64,000 nt of DNA from Hippophae tibetana (lineage: Eukaryota > Streptophyta > Magnoliopsida > Rosales > Elaeagnaceae), in the NCBI GenBank assembly GCA_037013495.1, contig CM072801.1:33592001-33656000 (forward strand), written 5' to 3'. A program made the translations under genes and the position numbers. Below are positions 10,122-23,173 of the stretch, piece after piece (the first letter of the stretch is position 1; every line of letters starts with the position of its first letter). Below the pieces are notes generated by a model. It was not told where the DNA came from, did not search any database, and saw nothing but the letters and a program-made list of their open reading frames with translations.

Positions 10122-13034
10122 TATATCAAATCGAAGCTCTTATCGATTCACACAATTATTTCTGGCCTCACTTTGGAACGTGAATTATATACCCAAATTC
10201 CATCATTTACATCACTAACCAAGGGTTTTAGCTTTTTCTTGCAAATTTTCGTTTTATTCACATTCGATTTTATTCAATAGAGCTCTAAAGAAGATATTTG
10301 TTCCGGCCAAGGTTTCATTATTTATGTGTTCCATAAATCTATATTCTTCGAAAAGGAAATAGGAGAATAGAAAAAGAAAGGAGCAACTGTTGAAATTTTC
10401 AATAAAACAAAACATTTAATAAATCGAACTTTCAACTTTATACGACCAAAACTTTTGACTATGGTATCGTAAGGACTATTATAATATATCAAATTTAAGC
10501 TGTTATCGATTCACACAATTAGTGGTAGCTTCAACAAGGAACTTGAATTATGTACCCAAATCCATCATTTACATCACTTACCTAGGGTTTTAGGTTTTTC
10601 TCCCAAATTTCCGTTTTACTTAGTTTTGATTTTATTCAAAAGAACTGTAAAGGAGATATTTGTGCCGACCATGGGTTCTTTGTATATGTGTTCAATAAAT
10701 GTCTATTTTTGGAAAAAAAATAGGAGAATAGTAAAAGAAAGGAGCAACTCTTGAAATTTTCAAAAAAAAAACAAAACATTTGATAAATTCTACTCATAAC
10801 TTTATACGACTATAACTTTTGACTCGGGTATCGTAACGAAAATTATAATATATCAAATCGAAGCTCTTATCGATTCACACAATTATTTCTGGCCTCACTA
10901 ATGAACCTGAATTATATAACCAAGTTCCATCATTTACATCACTAACCAAGGGTTTTAGCTTTTTCTCGCAAATTTCCGTTTTACTTACTTTCGATTTTAT
11001 TCAATAGAGCTCTAAAGGAGATATTTGTTACGACCAAGGTTTCATTATTTATGAGGTCCATAAATCTATATTCTTCGAAAAGGAAATAGGAGAATAGAAA
11101 AAGAAAGGAGCAACTGTGGAAATTTTCAATAAAACAAAACATTTAATAAATCGAACTTTCAACTTTATACGACAAAAACTTTTGACTATAGTATCGTAAG
11201 AACTATTATAATATATCAAATTTAAGCTCTTATCGATTCACAAAATTAGTGGTAGCTTCAACAAGGAACTTGAATTATGTACCCAAATCCATCATTTACA
11301 TCACGTACCTAGGGTTTTAGGTTTTTCTCCCAAATTTCCGTTTTACTTAGTTTTAATTTTATTCAATAGAACTGTAAAGGAGATATTTGTGCCGACCATG
11401 GGTTCTTTATATATGTGTTCAATAAATCTCTATTTTTTGAAAAAAATAGGAGAATAGTAAAAGAAAGGAGCAACTCTTGAAATTTTCAAAAAAAAAACAA
11501 AACATTTGATAAATTCTACTTTTAACTTTATACGACTATAACTTTTGACTCAGGTATCGTAACGAAAATTATAATATATCAAATCGAAGCTCTTATCGAT
11601 TCACACAATTATTTCTGGCCTCACTTTGTAACGTGAATTATATACCCAAATTCCATCATTTACATCACTAACCAAGGGTTTTAGCTTTTTCTTGCATATT
11701 TTCGTTTTACTCACTTTCGATTTTATTCAATAGAGCTCTAAAGGAGATATTTTTGTTCCGGCCAAGGTTTCATTATTTATGTGTTCCATAAATCTATATT
11801 CTTCGAAAAGGAAATAGGAGAATAGAAAAAGAAAGGAGCAACTGTTGAAATTTTCAATAAAACAAAACATTTAATAAATCGAACTTTCAACTTTATACGA
11901 CCAAAACTTTTGACTATGGTATCGTAAGGACTATTATAATATATCAAATTTAAGCTCTTATTGATTCACACAATTAGTGTTAGCCTCACTATGGAACCTG
12001 AATTATGTACCCAAATCCATCATTTACATCACTTACCTAGGGTTTTAGGTTTTTCTCCCAAGTTTCCATTTTACTTAGTTTTGATTTTATTTAATAGAAC
12101 TGTAAAGGAGATATTTGTGCCGACTAGGGTTTCTTGATATATGTGTTCAATAAATCTTTATTTTTCGAAAAAAAAATAGGAGAATAGTAAAAGAAAGGAG
12201 CAACTGTTGAAATTTTCAAATACAAAAAAACAAAACATTTGATAAATTCTACTTTTAACTTTATACGACTATAACTTTTGACTCGGGTATCGTAACGAAA
12301 ATTATAATATATCAAATCGAAGCTCTTATCGATTCACACATTTATTTCTGGCCTCACTTTGGATCATGAATTATATACCCAAATTGCATCATTTACATCA
12401 CTAACCAAGGGTTTTAGCTTTTTATTGCAAATTTTCGTTTTACTCACTTTCGATTTTATTCAATATAGCTCTAAAGGAGATATTTGTTCCGACCAACGTT
12501 TCATTATTTATGTGTTCCATAAATCTATATTCTTCGAAAAGGAAATAGGAGAATATAAAAAGAAAGGAGCAACTGTTGAAATTTTCAATAAAACAAAACA
12601 TTTAATAAATCGAACTTTCAACTTTATACGACCAAAACTTTTGACTATGGTATCGTAAGGACTATTATAATATATCAAATTTAAGCTCTTATCGATTCAC
12701 ACAATTAGTGTGAGCCTCACTAAGGAACCTGAATTATGTACCCAAATCCATCATTTACATCACTTACCTAGGGTTTTAGGTTTTTCTCCCAAATTTCCGT
12801 TTTACTTAGTTTTAATTTTATTCAATAGAACTGTAAAGGAGATATTTGTGCCGACCATGGGTTCTTTATATATGTGTTCAATAAATCTCTATTTTTTGAA
12901 AAAAAATAGGAGAATAGTAAAAGAAAGAAGCAACTCTTGAAATTTTCAAAAAAAAAACAAAACATTTGATAAATTCTACTCATAACTTTATACGACTATA
13001 ACTTTTGAGTCGGGTATCGTAACGAAAATTATAA
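10122..13034 (+). repeat. Divergent, archaic-looking block, four dimers
   Basis: Dimers begin at 10122, 10849, 11575 and 12308. The A monomers at 10122, 11575 and 12308 are of the divergent A' type: CTCACTTTGG, TATATACCCAAATT, ACCAAGGGTTTTAGC, TTTTTCTTGCAAATTTTCG (TTATTGCA at 12308), TTGTTCCG and TATGTGTTCCATAAATC. Several of these match B rather than standard A. The B monomers at 11940 and 12671, and the one just before the block at 9759, have an A-like start (CACACAATTAGTGTGAGCC or close, then TCACTAWGGAACCTG). Here A and B are therefore more alike than elsewhere, as expected for less homogenised, older copies. Confidence 0.75.
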
Positions 13035-16000
13035 TATATCAAATCGAAGCTCTTATCGATTCACACAATTATTTCTGGCCTCACTATGGAACCTGAATTA
13101 TATAACCAAGTTCCATCATTTACCTCACTAACCATGGCTTTTAGCTTTTTCTCGCAAATTTCCGTTTTACTTACCTTCGATTTTATTCAATAGAGCTCTA
13201 AAGGAGATATTTTGTTACGACCAAGGTTTCATTATTTATGAGGACCATAAATCTATATTCTTCGAAAAGGAAATAGGAGAATAGAAAAAGAAAGGAGCAA
13301 CTGTGGAAATTTTCAATAAAACAAAACATTTAATAAATCGAACTTTCAACTTTATACGACAAAAACTTTTGACTATAGTATCGTAAGGACTATTATAATA
13401 TATCAAATTTAAGCTCTTATCGATTCACAAAATTAGTGGTAGCTTCAACAAGGAACTTGAATTATGTACCCAAATCCATCATTTACATCACTTACCTAGG
13501 GTTTTAGGTTTTTCTCCCAAATTTCCGTTTTACTTAGTTTTAATTTTATTCAATAGAACTGTAAAGGAGATATTGGTGCCGACCATGGGTTCTTTATATA
13601 TGTGTTCAATAAATCTCTATTTTTTGAAAAAAAATAGGAGAATAGTAAAAGAAAGAAGCAACTGTTGAAATTAAATAAAAAACAAAACATTTGATAAATT
13701 CTACTCATAACTTTATACGACTATAACTTTTGACTCGGGTATCGTAACGAAAATTATAATTTATCAAATCGAAGCTCTTATCGATTCACACAATTATTTC
13801 GGGCATCACTATGGAACCTCAATTATATAACCAAGTTCCATCATTTACATCACTAACCATGGCTTTTAGCTTTTTCTCGAAAATTTCCGTTTTACTTAGC
13901 TTCGATTTTATTCAATAGAGCTCTAAAGGAGATATTTGTTACGACCAAGGTTTCATTATTTATGAGGTCCATAAATCTATATTCTTCGAAAAGGAAATAG
14001 GAGAATAGAAAAAGAAAGGAGCAATTGTGGAAATTTTCAATAAAACAAAACATTTAATAAATCAAACTTTCAACTTTATACGACAAAAACTTTTGACTAT
14101 GGTATCGTAAGGACAATTATAATATATCAAATTTAAGCTCTTATCGATTCACACAATTAGTGGTAGCCTCAATAAGGAACTTGAATTATGTACCCAAATC
14201 CATCATTTACATCACTTACCTAGGGTTTTAGGTTTTTCTCCCAAATTTCCGTTTTACTTAGTTTTAATTTTATACAATAGAACTGTAAAGGAGATATTTG
14301 TGCCGACCATGGGTTCTTTATATATGTGTTCAATAAATCTCTATTTTTTGAAAAAAAATAGGAGAATAGTAAAAGAAAGAAGCAACTGTGGAAATTAAAA
14401 AAAACAAAACATTTGATAAATTCTACTCATAACTTTATACGACTATAACTTTTGACTCGGGTATCGTAACGAAAATTATAATATATCAAATCGAAGCTCT
14501 TATCGATTCACACAATTATTTATGGCCTCACTATGGAACCTGAATTATATAACCAAGTTCCATCATTTACCCCACTAACCATGGCTTTTAGCTTTTTCTC
14601 GCAAATTTCCGTTTTACTTACCTTCGATTTTATTCAATAGAGCTCTAAAGGAGATATTTGTTACGACCAAGGTTTCATTATTTATGAGGTCCATAAATCT
14701 ATATTCTTCGAAAAGGAAATAGGAGAATAGAAAAAGAAAGGAGCAACTATGGAAATTTTCAATAAAACAAAACATTTAATAAATCGAACTTTCAACTTTA
14801 TACGACAAAAACTTTTGACTATGGTATCGTAAGGACTGTTATAATATATCAAATTTAAGCTCTTATCGATTCACAAAATTAGTGGTAGCTTCAACAAGGA
14901 ACTTGAATTATGTACCCAAATCCATCATTTACATCACTTACCTAGGGTTTTAGGTTTTTCTCCCAAATTTCCGTTTTACTTAGTTTTAATTTTATTCAAT
15001 AGAACTGTAAAGGAGATATTGGTGCCGACCATGGGTTCTTTATATATGTGTTCAATAAATCTCTATTTTTTGAAAAAAAATAGGGGAATAGTAAAAGAAA
15101 GAAGCAACTGTTGAAATTAAATAAAAAACAAAACATTTGATAAATTCTACTCATAACTTTATACGACTATAACTTTTGACTCGGGTATCGTAACGAAAAT
15201 TATAATTTATCAAATCGAAGCTCTTATCAATTCACACAATTATTTCTGGCCTCACTATGGAACCTGAATTATATAACCAAGTTCCATCATTTACATCACT
15301 AACCATGGCTTTTAGCTTTTTCTCAAAAATTTCCGTTTTACTTAGCTTCGATTTTATTCAATAGAGCTCTAAAGAAGATATTTGTTACGACCAAGGTTTC
15401 ATTATTTATGATGTCCATAAATCTATATTCTTCGAAAAGGAAATAGGAGAATAGAAAAAGAAAGGAGCAACTGTGGAAATTTTCAATAAAACAAAACATT
15501 TAATAAATCAAACTTTCAACTTTATACGACAAAAACTTTTGACTATGGTATCGTAAGGACAATTATAATATATCAAATTTAAGCTCTTATCGATTCACAC
15601 AATTAGTGGTAGCCTCAATAAGGAACTTGAATTATGTACCCAAATCCATCATTTACATCACTTACCTAGGGTTTTAGGTTTTTCTCCCAAATTTCCGTTT
15701 TACTTAGTTTTAATTTTATACAATAGAACTGTAAAGGAGATATTTGTGCCGACCATGGGTTCTTTATATATGTGTTCAATAAATCTCTATTTTTTGAAAA
15801 AAAATAGGAGAATAGTAAAAGAAAGGAGCAACTGTTGAAATTTTCAAAAAAAAACACAACATTTGATAAATTCTACTCATAACTTTATACGACTATAACT
15901 TTTGACTCGGGTATCGTAACGAAAATTATAATATATCAAATCGAAGCTCTTATCGATTCACACAATTATTTATGGCCTCACTATGGAACCTGAATTATAT

Positions 16001-17380
16001 AACCAAGTTCCATCATTTACCCCACTAACCATGGCTTTTAGCTTTTTCTCGCAAATTTCCGTTTTACTTACCTTCGATTTTATTCAATAGAGCTCTAAAG
16101 GAGATATTTGTTACGACCAAGGTTTCATTATTTATGAGGTCCATAAATCTATATTCTTCGAAAAGGAAATAGGAGAATAGAAAAAGAAAGGAGCAACTGT
16201 GGAAATTTTCAATAAAACAAAACATTTAATAAATCGAACTTTCAACTTTATACGACAAAAACTTTTGACTATGGTATCGTAAGGACTATTATAATATATC
16301 AAATTTTAGCTCTTATCGATTCACAAAATTAGTGGTAGCTTCAACAAGGAACTTGAATTATGTACCCAAATCCATCATTTACATCACTTACCTAGGGTTT
16401 TAGGTTTTTCTCCCAAATTTCCGTTTTACTTAGTTTTAATTTTATTCAATAGAACTGTAAAGGAGATATTTGTGCCGACCATGGGTTCTTTATATATGTG
16501 TTCAATAAATCTCTATTTTTTGAAAAAAAAATAGGAGAATAGTAAAAGAAAGAAGAAACTGTTGAAATTAAATAAAAAACAAAACATTTGATAAATTCTA
16601 CTCATAACTTTATACGACTATAACTTTTGACTCGGGTATCGTAACGAAAATTATAATATATCAAATCGAAGCTCTTATCGATTCACACAATTATTTCTGG
16701 CCTCACTATGGAACCTGAATTATATAACCAAGTTCCATCATTTACATCACTAACCATGGCTTTTAGCTTTTTCTCGCAAATTTCCGTTTTACTTACCTTC
16801 GATTTTATTCAATAGAGCTCTAAAGGAGATATTTGGTACGACCAAGGTTTCATTATTTATGAGGTCCATAAATCTATATTCTTCGAAAAGGAAATAGGAG
16901 AATAGAAAAAGAATGGAGCAACTGTGGAAATTTTGAATAAAACAAAACATTTAATAAATCGAACTTTCAACTTTATACGACAAAAACTTTTGACTATGGT
17001 ATCGTAAGGACTATTATAATATATCAAATTTATGCTCTTATCGATTCACAAAATTAGTGGTAGCTTCAATAAGGAACTTGAATTATGTACCCAAATCCAT
17101 CATTTACATCACTTACCTAGGGATTTAGGTTTTTCTCCCAAATTTCCGTTTTACTTAGTTTTAATTTTATTCAATAGAACTTTAAAGGAGATATTTGTGC
17201 CGACCATGGGTTCTTTATATATGTGATCAATAAATCTCTATTTTTTGATAAAATAGAGGAGAATAGTAAAAGAAAGAAGCAACTATTGAAATTTAAAAAA
17301 AAACAAAACATTTGATAAATTCTACTCATAACTTTATACGACTATAACTTTTGACTCGGGTATCGTAACGAAAATTATAA
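13035..17380 (+). repeat. 1.45-kb-period block, six dimers
   Basis: Dimers begin at 13035, 13760, 14482, 15206, 15932 and 16657. The dimers at 13760 and 15206 share the altered start TTTATCAAATCGAAGC, TTTTTCTCRAAAATTTCCG and ACTTAGCTTCG. The B monomers of the 13035 and 14482 dimers share GATATTGGTGCCG (at 13575 and 15021), and the A monomers at 14482 and 15932 share TTTATGGCCTCAC and TTTACCCCAC. These markers repeat every two dimers (about 1,446-1,451 bp), so the unit of amplification was a dimer pair. The last dimer (16657) has TTGGTACGACC, a marker of the X class that becomes common further right. Confidence 0.75.
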
Positions 17381-20300
17381 TATATCAAATCGAAGCTCTT
17401 ATCGATTCACACAATTATTTCTGGCCTCACTATGGAACCTGAATTATATAACCAAGTTCCATCATTTACCTCACTAACCATGGCTTTTAGCTTTTTCTCG
17501 CAAATTTCCGTTTTACTTACCTTCGATTTTATTCAATAGAGCTCTAAAGGAGATATTTGTTACGACCAAGGTTTCATTATTTATGAGGTTCATAAATCTA
17601 TATTCTTCGAAAAGGAAATAAGAGAATAGAAAAAGAAAGGAGCAACTGTGGAAATTTTCAATAAAACAAAACATTTAATAAATCGAACTTTCAGCTTTAT
17701 ACGACAAAAGCTTTTGACTATAGTATCGTAAGGACTATTATAATATATCAAATTTAAGCTCTTATCGATTCACAAAATTAGTGGTAGCTTCAACAAGGAA
17801 CTTGAATTATGTACCCAAATCCATCATTTACATCACTTACCTAGGGTTTTATGTTTTTCTCCCAAATTTCCGTTTTACTTAGTTTTAATTTTATTCAATA
17901 GAACTGTAAAGGAGATATTTGTGCCGACCATGGGTTCTTTATATATGTGTTCAATAAATCTCTATTTTTTGAAAAAAAATAGGAGAATAGTAAAAGAAAG
18001 GAGCAACTGTTGAAATTTTCAAAAAAAAACACAACATTTGATAAATTCTACTCATAACTTTATAAGACTATAACTTTTGACTCGGGTATCGTAACGAAAA
18101 TTATAATATATCAAATCGAAGCTCTTATCGATTCACACAATTAATTCTGGCCTCACTATGGAACCTGAATTATATAACCAAGTTCCATCATTTACATCAC
18201 TAACCATGGCTTTTAGCTTTTTCTCGCAAATTTCCGTTTTACTTACCTTCGATTTTATTCAATAGAGCTCTAAAGGAGATATTTGTTACGACCAAGGTTT
18301 CATTATTTATGAGGTCCATAAATCTATATTCTTCGAAAAGGAATAGGAGAATAGAAAACGAAAGGAGCAACTGTGGAAATTTTGAATAAAACAAAACATT
18401 TAATAAATCGAACTTTCAACTTTATACGACAAAATATTTTGACAATGGTATCGTAAGGACTATTATAATATATCAAATTTAAGCTCTTATCGATTCACAA
18501 AATTAGTGGTAGCCTCAATAAGGAAGTAGAATTATGTACCCAAATCCATCATTTATATCACTTACCTAGGGTTTTAGGTTTTTCTCCCAAATTTCCGTTT
18601 TACTTAGTTTTAATTTTATTCAATAGAACTGTAAAGGAGATATTTGTGCCGACCATGGGTTCTTTATATATGTGTTCAATAAATCTCTATTTTTTGAAAA
18701 AAAATAGGAGAATAGTAAAAGAAAGAAGCAACTGTTGAAATTAAAAAAAACAAAACATTTGATAAATTCTACTCATAACTTTATACGACTATAACTTTTG
18801 ACTCGGGTATCGTAACGAAAATTATAATATATCAAATCGAAGCTCTTATCGATTCACACAATTATTTCTGGCCTCACTATGGAACCTGAATTATATACCC
18901 AAGTTCCATCATTTACCTCACTAACCATGGCTTTTAGCTTTTTCTCGCAAATTTCCGTTTTACTTACCTTCGATTTTATTCAATAGAGCTCTAAAGGAGA
19001 TATTTGTTACGACCAAGGTTTCATTATTTATGAGGTCCATAAATCTATATTTTTCGAAAAGGAAATAAGAGAATAGAAAAAGAAAGGAGCAACTGTGGAA
19101 ATTTTCAATAAAACAAAACATTTAATAAATCGAACTTTCAACTTTATACGACAAAAACTTTTGACTATAGTATCGTAAGGACTATTATAATATATCAAAT
19201 TTAAGCTGTTATCGATTCACAAAATTAGTGGTAGCTGCAACAAGGAACTTGAATTATGTACCCAAATCCATCATTTACATCACTTACCTAGGGTTTTAGG
19301 TTTTTCTCCCAAATTTCTGTTTTACTTAGTTTTAATTTTATTCAATAGAACTGTAAAGGAGATATTTGTGCCGACCATGGGTTCTTTATATATGTGTTCA
19401 ATAAATCTCTATTTTTTGAAAAAAAATAGGAGAATAGTAAAAGAAAGGAGCAACTCTTGAAATTTTCAAAAAAAAAACACAACATTTGATAAATTCTACT
19501 TTTAACTTTATATGACTATAACTTTTGACTCGAGAATCGTAACGAAAATTATAATATATCAAATCGAAGCTCTTATCGATTCACACAATTATTTCTGGCC
19601 TCACTTTGGAATGTGAATTATATACCCAAATTCCATCATTTACATCACTAACCAAGGGTTTTAGCTTTTTCTTGCAAATTTTCGTTTTATTCACTTTCGA
19701 TTTTATTAAATAGAGCTCTAAAGGAGATATTTGTTCCGAAAAAGGTTTCATTATTTATGAGGTCCATAAATCTATATTCTTCGAAAAGGAAATAAGAGAA
19801 TAGAAAAAGAAAGGAGCAACTGTGGAAATTTTCAATAAAACAAAACATTTAATAAATCGAACTTTCAACTTTATACGACAAAAACTTTTGACTATAGTAT
19901 CGTAAGGACTATTATAATATATCAAATTTAAGCTCTTATCGATTCACAAAATTAGTGGTAGCTTCAACAAGGAACTTGAATTATGTACCCAAATCCATCA
20001 TTTACATCACTTACCTAGGGTTTTAGGTTTTTCTCCCAAATTTCCGTTTTACTTAGTTTTAATTTTATTCAATAGAACTGTAAAGGAGATATTTGTGCCG
20101 ACAATGGGTTCTTTATATATGTGTTCAATAAATCTCTATTTTTTGAAAAAAAAATAGGAGAATAGTAAAAGAAAGAAGAAACTGTTGAAATTAAAAAAAA
20201 AACAAAACATTTGATAAATTCTACTCATAACTTTATACGACTATAACTTTTGACTCGAGTATCGTAACGAAAATTATAATATATCAAATCGAAGCTCTTA

Positions 20301-21002
20301 TCGATTCACACAATTATTTCTGGCCTCACTATGGAACCTGAATTATATAACCAAGTTCCATCATTTACATCACTAACCATGGCTTTTAGCTTTTTCTCGC
20401 AAATTTCCGTTTTACTTACCTTCGATTTTATTCAATAGAGCTCTAAAGGAGATATTTGGTACGACCAAGGTTTCATTATTTATGAGGTCCATAAATCTAT
20501 ATTCTTCGAAAAGGAAATAGGAGAATAGAAAAAGAATGGAGCAACTGTGGAAATTTTGAATAAAACAAAACATTTAATAAATCGAACTTTCAACTTTATA
20601 CGACAAAAACTTTTGACAATGGTATCGTAAGGACTATTATAATATATCAAATTTAAGCTCTTATCAATTCACAAAATTAGTGGTAGCTTCAACAAGGAAC
20701 TTGAATTATGTACCTAAATCCATCATTTACATCACTTACCTAGGGTTTTAGGTTTTTCTCCCAAATTTCCGTTTTAATTGTTTTTAATTTTATTCAATAG
20801 AACTGTAAAGGAGATATTTGTGCCGACCATGGGTTCTTTATATATGTGTTCAATAAATCTCTATTTTTTGAAATAAAATAGGAGAATAGGAAAAGAAAGA
20901 TGCAACTGTTGAAATTAAAAAAAAACAAAACATTTGATAAATTCTACTCATAACTTTATACGACTATAACTTTTGACTCGGGTATCGTAACGAAAATTAT
21001 AA
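17381..21002 (+). repeat. Mixed block, five dimers
   Basis: Dimers begin at 17381, 18107, 18828, 19555 and 20280. The order is Z-like, Y, Z-like, A' and X-like. The dimer at 18107 carries all Y markers (GAAAACGAAAGG, AAAATATTTTGACAATGG, CCTCAATAAGG). The A at 19555 is a divergent A' (CACTTTGGAATGTG, TTGTTCCGAAAAAGG). The dimer at 20280 has the X markers TTGGTACGACC and GAAATAAAATAGG. The X/Y/Z classes that dominate the centre of the window first appear together here, without a regular order. Confidence 0.65.
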
Positions 21003-23173
21003 TATATCAAATCGAAGCTCTTATCGATTCACACAATTAATTCTGGCCTCACTATGGAACCTGAATTATATAACCAAGTTCCATCATTTACATCACTAAC
21101 CATGGCTTTTAGCTTTTTCTCGCAAATTTCCGTTTTACTTACCTTCGATTTTATTCAATAGAGCTCTAAAGGAGATATTTGGTACGACCAAGGTTTCATT
21201 ATTTATGAGGTCCATAAATCTATATTCTTCGAAAAGGAAATAGGAGAATAGAAAAAGAATGGAGCAACTGTGGAAATTTTGAATAAAACAAAACATTTAA
21301 TAAATCGAACTTTCAACTTTATACGACAAGAACTTTTGACAATGGTATCGTAAGGACTATTATAATATATCAAATTTAAGCTCTTATCAATTCACAAAAT
21401 TAGTGGTAGCTTCAACAAGGAACTTGAATTATGTACCTAAATCCATCATTTACATCACTTACCTAGGGTTTTAGGTTTTTCTCCCAAATTTCCGTTTTAA
21501 TTGTTTTTAATTTTATTCAATAGAACTGTAAAGGAGATATTTGTGCCGACCATGGTTTTTTATATAAGTGTTCAATAAATCTCTATTTTTTGAAATAAAA
21601 TAGGAGAATAGGAAAAGAAAGATGCAACTGCTGAAATTAAAAAAAAAACAAAACATTTGATAAATTCTACTCATAACTTTATACGACTATAACTTTTGAC
21701 TCGGGTATCGTAACGAAAATTATAATATATCAAATCGAAGCTCTTATCGATTCACACAATTAATTCTGGCCTCACTATGGAACCTGAATTATATAACCAA
21801 GTTCCATCATTTACATCACTAACCATGGCTTTTAGCTTTTTCTCGCAAATTTCCGTTTTACTTACCTTCGATTTTATTCAATAGAGCTCTAAAGGAGATA
21901 TTTGTTACGACCAAGGTTTCATTATTTATGAGGTCCATAAATCTATATTCTTCGAAAAGGAAATAGGAGAATAGAAAACGAAAGGAGCAACTGTGGAAAT
22001 TTTGAATAAAACAAAACATTTAATAAATCGAACTTTCAACTTTATACGACAAAATATTTTGACAATGGTATCGTAAGGACTATTATAATATATCAAATTT
22101 AAGCTCTTATCGATTCACAAAATTAGTGGTAGCCTCAATAAGGAAGTTGAATTATGTACCCAAATCCATCATTTATATCACTTACCTAGGGTTTTAGGTT
22201 TTTCTCCCAAATTTCCGTTTTACTTAGTTTTAATTTTATTCAATAGAACTGTAAAGGAGATATTTGTGCCGACCATGGGTTCTTTATATATGTGTTCAAT
22301 AAATCTCTATTTTTTGAAAAAAAATAGGAGAATAGTAAAAGAAAGAAGCAACTGTTGAAATTAAAAAAAACAAAACATTTGATAAATTCTACTCATAACT
22401 TTATACGACTATAACTTTTGACTCGGGTATCGTAACGAAAATTATAATATATCAAATTGAAGCTCTTATCGATTCACACAATTATTTCTGGCCTCACTAT
22501 GGAACCTGAATTATATAACCAAGTTCCATCATTTACCTCACTAACCATGGCTTTTAGCTTTTTCTCGCCAATTTCCGTTTTACTTACCTTCGATTTTATT
22601 CAATAGAGCTCTAAAGGAGATATTTGTTACGACCAAGGTTTCATTATTTATGAGGTCCATAAATCTATATTCTTCGAAAAGGAAATAAGAGAATAGAAAA
22701 AGAAAGGAGCAACTGTGGAAATTTTCAATAAAACAAAACATTTAATAAATCGAACTTTCAACTTTATACGACAAAAACTTTTGACTATAGTATCGTAAGG
22801 ACTATTATAATATATCAAATTTAAGCTCTTATCGATTCACAAAATTAGTGGTAGCTTCAACAAGGAACTTGAATTATGTACCCAAATCCATCATTTACAT
22901 CACTTACCTAGGGTTTTAGGTTTTTCTCCCAAATTTCCGTTTTACTTAGTTTTAATTTTATTCAATAGAACTGTAAAGGAGATATTTGTGCCGACCATGG
23001 GTTCTTTATATATGTGTTCAATAAATCTCTATTTTTTGAAAAAAAATAGGAGAATAGTAAAAGAAAGGAGCAACTGTTGAAATTTTCAAAAAAAAACACA
23101 ACATTTGATAAATTCTACTCATAACTTTATACGACTATAACTTTTGACTCGGGTATCGTAACGAAAATTATAA
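21003..23173 (+). repeat. X-Y-Z higher-order unit, copy 1 (2,171 bp)
   Basis: Three dimers at 21003 (X), 21726 (Y) and 22448 (Z). X is marked by TTGGTACGACC, GAAAAAGAATGG and, in its B, GAAATAAAATAGG with GATGCAACTG. Y is marked by GAAAACGAAAGG, AAAATATTTTGACAATGG and, in its B, CCTCAATAAGGAAGTTG with TTTATATCAC. Z is marked by TTATTTCTGG, usually CTCGCCAATTT, GGAAATAAGAG, GACTATAGT and, in its B, TTTTCAAAAA with CACAAC. The same order recurs at 26073, 38380 and 42367. Confidence 0.75.

Noticed and set aside
12359..12658. 99-codon open frame in a divergent A monomer
   Set aside because: It is open only because two TAG stops read TAT in this copy. Neighbouring A' monomers are closed.
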